A DNA stretch of 64,000 nucleotides, from the NCBI GenBank assembly GCA_958349055.1, contig CATWBO010000004.1, positions 13,649-77,648 on the forward strand, read 5' to 3'. Shown here piece after piece: positions 31,933-40,599 of this stretch. The notes under the pieces are model-generated. The model was given only the letters and a program-made list of their open reading frames with translations, did no database searches and was not told where the DNA came from. Each line of letters starts with the position of its first letter. Position 1 is the stretch's first letter. The translations under genes and the position numbers were made by a program. The DNA is from an uncultured bacterium. GTDB taxonomy: Bacteria > Actinomycetota > Coriobacteriia > Coriobacteriales > Coriobacteriaceae.

Positions 31933-34123
31933 ACTCGCTTGGGGCAACGTCCGCCGCGCCGGCCGCGACTACCTCGTCTACCTTTTGACGCTCACCCTGG
32001 GCGTCACGGTCTTCTATGCCTTTAACACCATCTCGATGCAGGTCGACATCGCCGGAATCGATGAAGAGGGCTTGGCGCAGGTTATGGGCAGCATGCTCGG
32101 CTACCTGACGTACTTTTTGGCCGGCGTCATGGCCTTTTTGATGGTGTACGCCAATAACTTCATCATGAAACGCCGCAAGAAGGAGTTTGGCCTGTACCAG
32201 GTGCTCGGCATGGGGCGCGGGCGCGTCGCCACGATTATGGCGCTCGAGACCGTGATCGTTTCGGTCGGCGCCTTTGTCGCCGGCATTGTGCTGGGTGTGG
32301 GGCTCTCCCAGCTCATGACGTTCTTTACGGCTTCGCTCTTTAAGACACAGATCGCCAATTTCCACTTCTTTTTCTCGGTGCATGCGTTCAACCTGACCCT
32401 TGCCTGCATGCTCGTAATGTTTGTGCTCACGCTACTGCTGAACCTTCGCGTCGTGCGTCGTGCCAAACTCATTGAGCTTATGGGTGCCGAGCGTCGCAAC
32501 GAGAACATCAAGACACGCAACCCCTGGATCGCGATTGTCATCTTTGCCGTGGGCGTGGTGCTGGTGGGCGTGGCCTATTACCGTCTGCTACGTGACGGGT
32601 TCCCGCTAACCGCGACGGACAGCAAGCTGCAAGAGGCCATGAACCAGTTTGGCATTACGACCGCTATGGTTACAGTGGGCACCTTTGCCCTGTTCTGGGG
32701 ACTCTCGGGCATGCTCATCAAGCTGCTGCAGAGCTTGCGCGGCGTGTATTGGCGCGGACTTAACATGTTTACCGTGCGTCAGCTTTCGGCCAAGGTCAAT
32801 ACGGTGTGCTTTTCGATGGGCGTCATCGCGATGATTCTGTTCCTCGCCATTACCTCGGTGACGTGCGGTATGTCGATTGCCAACGTGATGAACGAGAATT
32901 TGGAGCGCTATAACCCTGTTGACGTGTCTCAGACGTATATCTATTACACGCCCGAAACGCTCGACTACTACAAGGAGTATGTCAATCCGTCTGAGGCCGA
33001 TCGCATGGTGCTGGCCGATGCAACGGTCGATTTGTACGCTGCATGGCACGGTGAGCGCAAGTCGGCGGACAACAACGACGAGACCGGCAAGAAGGTCAAT
33101 ATCGCCGATGTTGCCGGTGAGCATGCGCAGATCGATTCGTATCTGAGTTACCCGCTTGGCGGCTCGGGTCCCTCGGTGGTGGCGGGTGAGATGTGCAAGG
33201 CCATGGGCGAAAAACTTCCCAAGGCGCTCGAGGGAAGCAACGCCGATGCGATGGGTCTGTATGTGACGCCGGCGAGCCAGTACAACAAATTGCGTCAGAT
33301 GATGGGTGAGGAGCCGGTGAGCATTGGCCGGGACCAGTACTTGCTTACGTGTGATATGGGCGGTGAGCTGGGCGACCTGTACACCAAATACATGGCCGGC
33401 GGCCATACCCTCACCTTGGGCGGGCATGAGCTCAAGCCCGCAACCGATAAGTCGGACGAGGACACGGCGGCCATCGCCAACTCGGCGATGGGCAGCAATC
33501 CCGGTACCGTGGTCGTAGCCGATGAGCTGCTGTCCCAGCTTAATCTGCAGCCGTATGCCAGTAATCTGCTCGTTAATTACAAACAGGGTATGGATACGAC
33601 CGAGGCAGACGAGAGCATTAAATACACCTTGCTCGACAATCTGCTCGTTGACGGCAAGGAGCCGGGGTCGTGGGGAGTCTTCATCACGCGTTCCGAGATG
33701 TACACGCAGGCGGCGCAGATGAACGGCATGATTAGCTATCTGGCCATCTACATTGGCTTTGTACTGGTCGTTGCGTGCGCGGCAATCCTATCGATCCAGC
33801 AGCTCTCCAATGTGGCCGACGGCAGCCGCAGCTATCGTGTGCTGGCACAGATCGGCTGTGACGACCGCCAGATTCGCCATTCGGTGATGGCGCAGCAAGC
33901 GGTATTCTTCCTGTTCCCGCTGGCAGTGGGCCTGGCGCACTCCTTTGTGGCGCTCAAGGTGATTATCGAGCTGGTGAGCATATTCGGCAGCATGAGCATC
34001 GGCGGCACCGTGGGCCTCACCTGCGCGATTTTCCTGGCGGCCTACGGCGGCTACTTCTTGGTAACGTACCTCATGAGCACCGGCATGGTACAAGCTGCCA
34101 TCGCCACCCGTTATAGCGAGTAA
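31922..34123 (+). CDS. ABC transporter permease, FtsX/BceB-like
   Basis: This protein of about 733 residues has ten or so membrane segments: one near the N-terminus (YLVYLLTLTLGVTVFYAF), then clusters at about 60-85, 110-150 and 205-290, and a final group near 620-735. A long extracytoplasmic stretch (about residues 330-600) separates the halves, as in BceB permeases that sense or detoxify cell-wall antibiotics. RRKKEFGLYQVLGMGRGRVA is the FtsX-like coupling motif. ATG 31922 is taken as start with GTGAGGG upstream; GTG 31910 is possible. A terminator follows. Confidence 0.9.
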   Translation: MLCKLAWGNVRRAGRDYLVYLLTLTLGVTVFYAFNTISMQVDIAGIDEEGLAQVMGSMLGYLTYFLAGVMAFLMVYANNFIMKRRKKEFGLYQVLGMGRGRVATIMALETVIVSVGAFVAGIVLGVGLSQLMTFFTASLFKTQIANFHFFFSVHAFNLTLACMLVMFVLTLLLNLRVVRRAKLIELMGAERRNENIKTRNPWIAIVIFAVGVVLVGVAYYRLLRDGFPLTATDSKLQEAMNQFGITTAMVTVGTFALFWGLSGMLIKLLQSLRGVYWRGLNMFTVRQLSAKVNTVCFSMGVIAMILFLAITSVTCGMSIANVMNENLERYNPVDVSQTYIYYTPETLDYYKEYVNPSEADRMVLADATVDLYAAWHGERKSADNNDETGKKVNIADVAGEHAQIDSYLSYPLGGSGPSVVAGEMCKAMGEKLPKALEGSNADAMGLYVTPASQYNKLRQMMGEEPVSIGRDQYLLTCDMGGELGDLYTKYMAGGHTLTLGGHELKPATDKSDEDTAAIANSAMGSNPGTVVVADELLSQLNLQPYASNLLVNYKQGMDTTEADESIKYTLLDNLLVDGKEPGSWGVFITRSEMYTQAAQMNGMISYLAIYIGFVLVVACAAILSIQQLSNVADGSRSYRVLAQIGCDDRQIRHSVMAQQAVFFLFPLAVGLAHSFVALKVIIELVSIFGSMSIGGTVGLTCAIFLAAYGGYFLVTYLMSTGMVQAAIATRYSE

Positions 34124-34160
34124 CAAGCCGGTAAAACCGTCGCAAAATCAGAGGCGTATG

Positions 34161-34203
34161 ACCGCCGCGAAGGGACCAGGGGCCCTTTCGCGGCGGTATT
34201 TTG
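34161..34203 (+). terminator. Terminator after the BceB-like permease
   Basis: ACCGCCGCGAAGGG and CCCTTTCGCGGCGGT form a strong stem followed by ATTTTG, 38 bp past the stop. Confidence 0.8.
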
Positions 34204-34226
34204 CCTATCTGGTGCGTCTCGGATGC

Positions 34227-34345
34227 AAGTGAGTAGACTTTTTTGAACTTGCCGAGCACATCACGACAAATGATCGATAAAACCGCAGGTCAGGGCTGTG
34301 GCGTTTTAGGGCGTGCTTGGCCTCCTGCAAAAAGCCTACTCACTT
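34227..34345. repeat. 119-bp element with 17-bp inverted ends
   Basis: AAGTGAGTAGACTTTTT (34227-34243) pairs with 34329-34345 with one mismatch, and partial pairing continues inward (GAGCAC with GTGCTT). No gene is seen in it. It fills most of the gap between the convergent permease and LuxR genes. Confidence 0.7.
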
Positions 34346-34450
34346 AGTTTTTCTGCTAGAAGATCGCCACGAGGGAAAACAGCTCTCTCGCGGCGGTTGG
34401 CGTTTGCCCAGATAAAATCTACCAAAATAAACCTGTCCCTTTTTGGCAGG

Positions 34451-35416
34451 CTAGCGCTTCCAAAAGTGGAGGATCAGCGTGGTGCGGTTTTGCTGCTCGG
34501 TTTTGACCAGGATGTTATGGATGTGGGTTTTGACGGTGCCCACGGCAAGGAATAGCTCGTCAGCGATCTCTTGGTTCGACTTGCCCAGCACGACCAAACG
34601 CATGACCTCGGTCTCGCGGTTGGAAAGCTTGTAGGCGTTGCGGTAGAAGGGCATCTGCTCTTCGATATGTCGATCAAGATCGCTGACATTCTTTTCCTCG
34701 GGTGCCTCCTGCATGCGGATCGAAAGCACGTGATACGCGTAGATAATCAGCAGGATGGCAAAGTAGCAAGCGAAGACGTTCTCGCTAAAGTTGCGCTCGG
34801 ACAGGTACAACTGCAGCCAAGAGGGCGCCAGGCTCATGGGAACCACCAAGATGTTGTAGAAGTCCTCGGCAACGATGCAGCCAACCAGAATGGCGCCTAT
34901 AATCAGGTGTTTCTTCTGGTTGTTAACACGTGCCTTCAGCTCAACCTTTGTACTCTTGTGAGCCGTCCAAAAGATATACAGTCCCACAAAGATGAGGAAC
35001 ACCTGACGCATGGTGTAGTAAAGCCACTGGTGCATAGGGCCATAGGGGACGGCAACGATAATCAACAGCTCGCTTACCAAGAACGTTGCGACGGGAATGA
35101 CGAACAGCTTCTTAGAATGCTTGTCGAGCAGGTCCATGGCAATCAGCCAAATAAAAGCCTGTGAAGCGGTCGCCACAAGGGTCCGCAACACAGGCATGGT
35201 AATTGAGTAATAGTCGCTGGCCGGAAAACTCTGGTTTTGCAAAGTGTATTCAAAAAAGAAGATCTCGGTCATCTCGATGGCATAGCAAATAAAAACGCCG
35301 CTGCCATAGATAAAGAAGCGTCGACGGGACGAGGCGTAGGCGGCAAGCGAGAGCACCGCCGTCACAATACAGATAACGAGTATCGCTAGGGTGTAGAAGA
35401 ACATGAGCGTGTTCAT
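34451..35416 (-). CDS. Membrane-sensor LuxR-family regulator (upstream of putrescine carbamoyltransferase)
   Basis: This protein of about 321 residues has an N-terminal part of roughly seven hydrophobic segments (about residues 1-240, starting FFYTLAILVICIVTAVLSLA) and a C-terminal LuxR/NarL helix-turn-helix (about 258-321): LSNRETEVMRLVVLGKSNQE, IADELFLAVGTVKTHIHNIL. Single-polypeptide membrane sensors with LuxR domains are characteristic of Coriobacteriia. It is divergent from ptcA at 35746. ATG 35416 is preferred to 35431 because GGGACGG precedes it. It probably senses a substrate of the amine pathway, but nothing in the sequence identifies the ligand. Confidence 0.85.
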   Translation of the reverse strand: MNTLMFFYTLAILVICIVTAVLSLAAYASSRRRFFIYGSGVFICYAIEMTEIFFFEYTLQNQSFPASDYYSITMPVLRTLVATASQAFIWLIAMDLLDKHSKKLFVIPVATFLVSELLIIVAVPYGPMHQWLYYTMRQVFLIFVGLYIFWTAHKSTKVELKARVNNQKKHLIIGAILVGCIVAEDFYNILVVPMSLAPSWLQLYLSERNFSENVFACYFAILLIIYAYHVLSIRMQEAPEEKNVSDLDRHIEEQMPFYRNAYKLSNRETEVMRLVVLGKSNQEIADELFLAVGTVKTHIHNILVKTEQQNRTTLILHFWKR

Positions 35417-35532
35417 CTGTCGCCGTCCCATCTCATCTGATCTTTGAATAGGCTCCGTAAACCCTACGGATATACCGCCCTCAACCGTATGTCCCGTTGC
35501 GGATTAGAGGACGTGATACAGGATACCCGTAT

Positions 35533-35544
35533 ACCGTTCACGGT
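35533..35544. promoter_or_regulatory. ACCGT-NN-ACGGT palindrome upstream of ptcA (distal)
   Basis: ACCGTTCACGGT is a perfect copy, identical to 13171, in the divergent region between the LuxR gene and ptcA. Confidence 0.5.
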
Positions 35545-35610
35545 TCTAGATAGTAAACCCCCTCCAAGCCCGTTACCTGCGGGTTTATATTGGTTTAGAG
35601 GGGATGTAAC

Positions 35611-35622
35611 TCCGTGAACGGT
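35611..35622. promoter_or_regulatory. ACCGT-NN-ACGGT palindrome upstream of ptcA (proximal)
   Basis: TCCGTGAACGGT has one mismatch and lies 78 bp from the distal copy and 124 bp before the start of ptcA. An AT-rich TTTATATTGG between them may hold a promoter -10 region. The rest of the 329-bp gap shows no gene. Confidence 0.45.
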
Positions 35623-35745
35623 CTTTAATCCCGAATAAACTAGGTAAAAATTGCATACGGGTGAATGATGGTGTTGTCAACACGAGGCGTGATGTACGAG
35701 CGCCTCTCAGTAATAGTCGGCAAGACCGGCGGAAAGGAAATCGAC

Positions 35746-36819
35746 ATGGCACTGCCTAAGGATTTCATCGACACCAACGACTTCACCAAAGAGCAGATCC
35801 TGGCTATCGAGGATCTTGGCCTGGCAATGAAGAAGGCCATCAAGGTTGACGGTTATTATCCGCACCTGCTCCGCAACAAGAGCCTTGGCATGATCTTCCA
35901 GCAGGTTTCCACCCGCACCCGTCTTTCCTTCGAGACCGCTATGTGCGACCTCGGCGGCCACGCTCAGTTCTACGGCCCTGGTACCATCCAGCTCGGTGGC
36001 CACGAGTCCCTGGGTGACACCGCTCGCGTCATGGGCGACCTGCTCGATATCATGATGGCTCGCGTTGACCGTCACAAGGACGTCGTCGGCCTCGCCGAGG
36101 GCTCCGCTGTGCCCGTCATCAACGGCATGTCCGAGTTCAACCATCCCACGCAGGAGATGGGCGACCTCATGACCATGCTCGAGAACCTCCCCGAGGGCAA
36201 GAAGATCGAGGACTGCACCCTGGCCTTCATCGGCGACGCCACCCAGGTCTGCGTCTCCCTCATGTTCATCGCCTCCAAGGTCGGCATGAAGTTTGTCCAG
36301 TTTGGACCTAAGGGCCACCAGATCCCCGACGGCGGCCTGCACGTTGGCACCGTTGAGGAGCGCGCCGAGTTCGGCAAGCAGATGATGGCCATCGCCGAGG
36401 AGAACTGCAAGGTCTCCGGCGGCTCCATCGTCATCTCCGACGACATCGAGTGCATCAAGGGCGCCGACTTCATCTACACCGACGTGTGGTATGGCCTGTA
36501 CGACGAGGAGGTCTCGGGCGAGAACTACATGGACGTGTTCTATCCCAAGTATCAGGTCACCATGGACATGATGAACTTCGCCGGCCCCAACTCCAAGTTC
36601 ATGCACTGCCTGCCGGCCACCCGCAACGAGGAGGTTGTCGACGAGGTCATGGACGATCCCGAGCGCTCCCTGTGCTGGGTCGAGGCCGAGAACCGCAAGC
36701 ACTCCATCCGCGCTCTCCTTGCCGCTCTGGGCAAGCGCACTCCGCTCAACGACGAGGGCGTCGAGTACTCCGCCAAGGCTGAGCTCCACGCCGCTCTCGA
36801 GGCTCTCGAGCAGCTCTAA
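35746..36819 (+). CDS. ptcA: Putrescine carbamoyltransferase (ornithine/putrescine carbamoyltransferase family)
   Basis: This 357-residue transcarbamylase has the carbamoyl-phosphate motif VSTRTRLSFE, HPTQEMGDLMTM and the C-terminal HCLPA motif. It extends about 20-30 residues beyond a typical OTC with a charged helix (SAKAELHAALEALEQL), as PTC enzymes do for trimer assembly. In the agmatine deiminase pathway it phosphorolyses carbamoylputrescine to putrescine and carbamoyl phosphate. GGAAAGGAA precedes the ATG at 35746. The antiporter and deiminase genes directly follow, which favours PTC over OTC; substrate choice cannot be settled by eye. No carbamate kinase is seen in the window. Confidence 0.85.
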   Translation: MALPKDFIDTNDFTKEQILAIEDLGLAMKKAIKVDGYYPHLLRNKSLGMIFQQVSTRTRLSFETAMCDLGGHAQFYGPGTIQLGGHESLGDTARVMGDLLDIMMARVDRHKDVVGLAEGSAVPVINGMSEFNHPTQEMGDLMTMLENLPEGKKIEDCTLAFIGDATQVCVSLMFIASKVGMKFVQFGPKGHQIPDGGLHVGTVEERAEFGKQMMAIAEENCKVSGGSIVISDDIECIKGADFIYTDVWYGLYDEEVSGENYMDVFYPKYQVTMDMMNFAGPNSKFMHCLPATRNEEVVDEVMDDPERSLCWVEAENRKHSIRALLAALGKRTPLNDEGVEYSAKAELHAALEALEQL

Positions 36820-36952
36820 GCCTCAAGGCTTTTAAAAGCACGTTTGCGGGCGGCGGATGCTCGTCTCCTGTCGCCCGCTCACCGAGGCCCAAGCAATTGC
36901 CTTAATACCTTAGGGCCTCGGATCTGTCCAAGACTGAGCGAAGGAGCTCATC

Positions 36953-38392
36953 ATGAGCGACGGAAAGAAAAAGCTTTCCTTCTTGACGGTCATTTCGACC
37001 ATCATCTGCGTCGTCTTCGTTTGCGAGGCCGCCGCACCTGCTGCCGCCATTGGCAACCAGCAGTTCTTCTGGTGGATCTTCCTGATCCTGACCTTCCTGC
37101 TCCCTTACGGCATGGTCGTCGCCGAGCTCGGCACCACCTATGACGGCGAGGGCGGCATTTACGACTGGGTGCGTGATGGCCTGGGCGACAAGTGGGGCGC
37201 CCGCATTTCGTACTACTACTGGGTTAACTACCCGCTGTGGATCGCCTCTCTGGCTACCATGTTCCCCGATATTCTGGGCATGGTCTTTGGCGTCGAGTTC
37301 AATCTGATCGCCAAGATGGGTATCGATCTTGCCTTTGTGTGGATCGTCTACCTCATGGGCCGCTCCAAGGCGGCCGACTCCGAGTGGGTCCTTAACGGTG
37401 GCGCCATCATCAAGGTCGCCGTTGCCGTTATCGTCGGCGCTCTGGGCATTTGGTATGCCATGGAGAACGGTTTTGCGAACGACATGTCCGCTACCACGTT
37501 CCTGCCCGAGCTCACCAACACCAACGCCCTCGGCTACCTGTCGATCATCATCTTTAACTTCATGGGCTTCGAGGTCATCTGCACCATGACCGATGACATG
37601 GCCGATCCCGCTCGCGATATCCCCAAGGCTATCATCGTTGGCGGCCTGTCCATCGCCGTGATCTACCTGTTCGCTGGCTTTGGCATCGGCGCTGCGGTGC
37701 CGGCCGACTCCATCGATCCCGACTACGGCATGATCGTCGCAGTCCAGACCATGGTGGGCGACTCCATGATCTTCAAGGTCATCTGCATCGCCTTCCTGAT
37801 CACCCTGTTCGCCAACATGGCCGCCTGGTCCTTCGGCGTCAACTCCGTCGCCCGCTACGCTGCCGAGCACGGCAACATGCCCAAGGTCTTCGCCTCGATG
37901 ATCTCGGATGACGATATGCCCAACGGCGCCAACCTGGTCAACGCCATCGTTGCCTCCCTGGTGCTGTGCCTGCAGCTGGTTCCCATCGACGCCATCTCCA
38001 ACGGTGTCTTCTGGATGCTCTTCGGCACCTCCGTCGTCTTCCTGCTGCTGACCTACATCCCGATGTTCCCGGCGTTCCTCAACCTTCGTAAGAACGACCC
38101 GAACCGTGAGCGCATCTTCACGTTCCCGTTTAAGGGCACCATGATGAAGGTCATGCTGGCCATCCCCTGCATCGAGCTGGTCCTGGCCATCGTCGCAACG
38201 CTGGTGCCGTTCTCCGCCGCCGAGATTGGCGACAAGCTCCCGATGATCGTTATCTTCATCGTGCTCGTGCTCATCGGCGAGGTCGTCCGCGTCGTCAGCG
38301 CCAAGGGCCGCAAGGAAGAGTACAAGGGTCTGACCCCTGAGCTCGCAGCCCAGCGTCTCGCTGAGGAGGCCGCCGAGGCCGAGGAGAACTAG
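36953..38392 (+). CDS. aguD: APC-family amino acid/amine antiporter, probable agmatine-putrescine exchanger (first copy)
   Basis: This 479-residue integral membrane protein of the APC superfamily has about 12 hydrophobic segments. It starts LSFLTVISTIICVVFVCEAA and has the glutamate/aspartate-transporter-like VAELGTTYDGEGGIYDWV and FMGFEVICTMTDDMADPARD (consensus in TM6-loop). It would exchange extracellular agmatine for putrescine. AAGGAGC precedes the ATG. It lies between ptcA and aguA and is about two-thirds similar by eye to the copy at 40600. The C-terminal tail is very acidic (EEAAEAEEN). Confidence 0.85.
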   Translation: MSDGKKKLSFLTVISTIICVVFVCEAAAPAAAIGNQQFFWWIFLILTFLLPYGMVVAELGTTYDGEGGIYDWVRDGLGDKWGARISYYYWVNYPLWIASLATMFPDILGMVFGVEFNLIAKMGIDLAFVWIVYLMGRSKAADSEWVLNGGAIIKVAVAVIVGALGIWYAMENGFANDMSATTFLPELTNTNALGYLSIIIFNFMGFEVICTMTDDMADPARDIPKAIIVGGLSIAVIYLFAGFGIGAAVPADSIDPDYGMIVAVQTMVGDSMIFKVICIAFLITLFANMAAWSFGVNSVARYAAEHGNMPKVFASMISDDDMPNGANLVNAIVASLVLCLQLVPIDAISNGVFWMLFGTSVVFLLLTYIPMFPAFLNLRKNDPNRERIFTFPFKGTMMKVMLAIPCIELVLAIVATLVPFSAAEIGDKLPMIVIFIVLVLIGEVVRVVSAKGRKEEYKGLTPELAAQRLAEEAAEAEEN

Positions 38393-38759
38393 AGCACCCG
38401 GTTCTGGGGCTCCAACCCTCCTCGTGCACCAACGCGCGCTTCGTCGGGCTTGTCGCTCCCGACTCCGGGCACTCTAGCCTCTTCGGAGGCGTGCCCAAGC
38501 GACAGGTTTGCTAACCATTCCCCGGGGTGGGTGTGAGCGATAGCTCCGGTAACCACCGCCCACCCCAATCTCTCTTCCGTATCCTTCGTGCGTTTTGTCT
38601 CCGCGCACTTGGTTACGTCGTCGCTTGCCGGTGCGATTCCGTGAAAACCGGCGCCGGGCGCCCCGACCTTTGCCGGGGAACGGGCGCCTACCATCTCTTG
38701 GTTTTAGGCTGCGGGTAACCCGCCCGCAGCAAGCGATCGTTCGATTTGGAGGAAATCTT
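38393..38759 (+). other. Structured 367-nt leader between aguD and aguA
   Basis: No gene is seen here. Several hairpins follow one another: an imperfect long stem at about 38391-38475 (CCCGG with CCGGG), GGGGTGGG with CCCACCCC (38524-38566), a nested GC-rich stem at 38650-38688 (CCCCG with CGGGG), and GCTGCGGG with CCCGCAGC (38708-38730). GGAGG follows before the aguA ATG. It does not match any riboswitch class I can recognise. Confidence 0.55.
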
Positions 38760-39965
38760 ATGCGTACGATCACCGAGTCCGAGTCCACCCCCAAGGCCGA
38801 CGGCTTCTTTATGCCCGCTGAGTTCGCCCCGCAGGATCGCGTGTGGATGGGTTGGCCCCACCGCACCGACACCTGGGCCCACGGCGCCAAGCCGGCTCAG
38901 AAGCAGTATGCCGCCATCGCCCGCGCCATCTCCGAGTTCACCCCGGTCTATATGTGCGCCAACCAGGTCGACTATGCCAACTGCAAGGCCGTCTTTGAGA
39001 ACGATGAGAACGTCACCGTTATCGAGATGACCACCGACGACGCTTGGTTCCGCGACACCGCCGCCACCTACGTCATCAACGGCAAGGGCGAGAAGCGCGC
39101 CAACCACTGGCACTTCAACGCCTACGGCGGTCTCGTCGACGGCCTCTATTTCCCGTGGGACAAGGACGAGCAGATCGCCCTCAAGATGGCCGAGCTCTCC
39201 GGCTGCCGCCGCTACCGTCCCGATGACATGATCCTCGAGGGTGGCTCCATCACCGTCGACGGCGAGGGCACCCTTGTCGTGACCGACCAGTGCCTGCTTT
39301 CCCCGGGCCGCACCTGCTCTGCAGTGCTCGAGGAGGAAGAGGATCCCGAGTCCATCTGGCCCAAGTTCAAGAAGAAGTTTGAGCCCTGGAGCGAGGAGCT
39401 TCGCGCCTACATGGACGAGCACCTCAAGGATTACCTGGGTGTCGAGAAGGTCATCTGGGTCAAGGAGGGCATCGACCCCGAGGAGACCAACGGCCACATC
39501 GACGACGTCGCCACGTTCATCGCTCCGGGCGTCATGGCCTGCATCTGGACCGACGATCCCGAGTATCCGTTCTACGAGCAGTGTCACGCCGCCTACGAGA
39601 CCCTCTCCAACGCCGTTGACGCCAAGGGCCGCAAGATGAAGGTCTACAAGCTCTGCATGCCCGTGAACCCGCTGTTCATGGACCAGGCCTCCTGCGACAC
39701 CATCGACGCCGACGAGAACGCCGAGCCGCGCGTCCCCGACGAGCCGCTGATCGCCTCCTACATGAACTACCTGGTCACCAACCACGGCGTTATCGTCCCG
39801 CAGTACGGCGACGAGAACGACCAGCTGGCCGTTGACACGCTCCAGAAGATCTACGACGAGGTCTGGGGCGAGGGCGTCTACAAGTGCGTCGGCGTTCAGT
39901 CCGAGCAGGTCGTCTTCGGCGGCGGAAATATCCACTGCATTACCCAGCAGGAGCCCTCGGCGTAA
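38760..39965 (+). CDS. aguA: Agmatine deiminase (first copy)
   Basis: This 401-residue peptidyl-arginine-deiminase-type enzyme hydrolyses agmatine to N-carbamoylputrescine and ammonia. It shows the family start MRTITESESTPKADGFFMPA, WMGWPHR, DDAWFRDTAATYV, HFNAYGG, EGGSI, the NGHIDD motif and the catalytic cysteine C393 in GGGNIHCITQQ. It is about 28 residues longer than copy 2 because of an insertion near residues 180-220 (rich in Glu/Lys, after LLSPGRTCSAV). TTGGAGG lies before ATG 38760. It follows ptcA and aguD in the same direction. Confidence 0.93.
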   Translation: MRTITESESTPKADGFFMPAEFAPQDRVWMGWPHRTDTWAHGAKPAQKQYAAIARAISEFTPVYMCANQVDYANCKAVFENDENVTVIEMTTDDAWFRDTAATYVINGKGEKRANHWHFNAYGGLVDGLYFPWDKDEQIALKMAELSGCRRYRPDDMILEGGSITVDGEGTLVVTDQCLLSPGRTCSAVLEEEEDPESIWPKFKKKFEPWSEELRAYMDEHLKDYLGVEKVIWVKEGIDPEETNGHIDDVATFIAPGVMACIWTDDPEYPFYEQCHAAYETLSNAVDAKGRKMKVYKLCMPVNPLFMDQASCDTIDADENAEPRVPDEPLIASYMNYLVTNHGVIVPQYGDENDQLAVDTLQKIYDEVWGEGVYKCVGVQSEQVVFGGGNIHCITQQEPSA

Positions 39966-40162
39966 CTCAGGCACGCCACCTTGGCGTTCACTCGTCGCTT
40001 ACGTAGCGTCAGTACGCTACGCTCCTCGTTCGCGCCAATCTGGCGCACCTGAGCACGCCGAGTAAACGCTGGCTTTCCGAGGCACCCCATCTCGCCGCTC
40101 AAACCGTCGCTCGCGTACCAAAGTACGCTTCGCTCCTCTTTCGCGGCGACCTGGGGCACCTC
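39966..40162. repeat. Two long related stem-loops after aguA
   Basis: Stem-loop 1 (39966-40053) has 21-nt arms (CTCAGGCACGCC... with ...GGCGCACCTGAG) and stem-loop 2 (40079-40162) has 20-nt arms (GAGGCACCCC... with ...GGGGCACCTC); each has about four mismatches. Both carry an inner hairpin around AGTACGC and the phrase CGCTCCTC. There is no gene between aguA and the next antiporter (634 bp). Confidence 0.65.
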
Positions 40163-40254
40163 GAAAACCCAGCCGATCAATCGGACATCGGCGGCTGGTT
40201 CGTCCGGGGCACGGCACCAGTTTGCTCAATGTCATGGTCGACTGGGATTTCGTT

Positions 40255-40294
40255 GGGCACTCCTTTGCCTCCACATTGGGGTGCCCTTTTTCTT
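40255..40294 (+). terminator. Terminator after the aguA region
   Basis: GGGCAC and GTGCCC close a loop of about 20 nt and are followed by TTTTTCTTT. Confidence 0.6.
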
Positions 40295-40296
40295 TG

Positions 40297-40379
40297 ATTG
40301 AGTACGCGTCTGATCTGGGATTTATTGCGGGTTAGGCCAATTGTTCGCTTGAATTTCCCAGGTCAGACGCGTATTCAAT
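40297..40379. repeat. 83-bp element with 24-bp inverted arms
   Basis: Arms 40297-40320 and 40356-40379 (core ACGCGTCTGA) are reverse complements with two mismatches that could still pair as G-U in RNA. Loop 35 nt. It lies right after the terminator and before the leader of the second antiporter. Confidence 0.75.
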
Positions 40380-40503
40380 TGCTGATAGTTTCCGGTTGCG
40401 AGCGCGACCGTTTTGATCGGAGTATCTATGTACCAGCGTATCGTTATCTACACGCGCCTGTTCCGCGAGCGTTGGTCCAACAATTGCATCCTCTCCTCTC
40501 TTT

Positions 40504-40580
40504 GGGATGGCACCTGTACCGGTGACGCGGCCTGCAACCCTACCTTGGGCTGCGCCTTCGGTACAGATGCCATCCTTTTT
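40504..40580 (+). promoter_or_regulatory. Attenuator-like hairpin with U-run before the second aguD
   Basis: GGATGGCACCTGTACCG (40506-40522) pairs with CGGTACAGATGCCATCC (40559-40575) with one mismatch, followed by TTTTT. It ends 20 nt before the antiporter start codon, so a terminator fold here would stop the transcript unless an alternative fold forms. No short leader peptide is obvious. Confidence 0.6.
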
Positions 40581-40599
40581 GCTGTAGGGGAAGCGTGCC

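Noticed and set aside
38393..38759. Cobalamin, guanidine or other known riboswitch
   Set aside because: I looked for the conserved boxes of common classes and found none, so only a structured leader is claimed.
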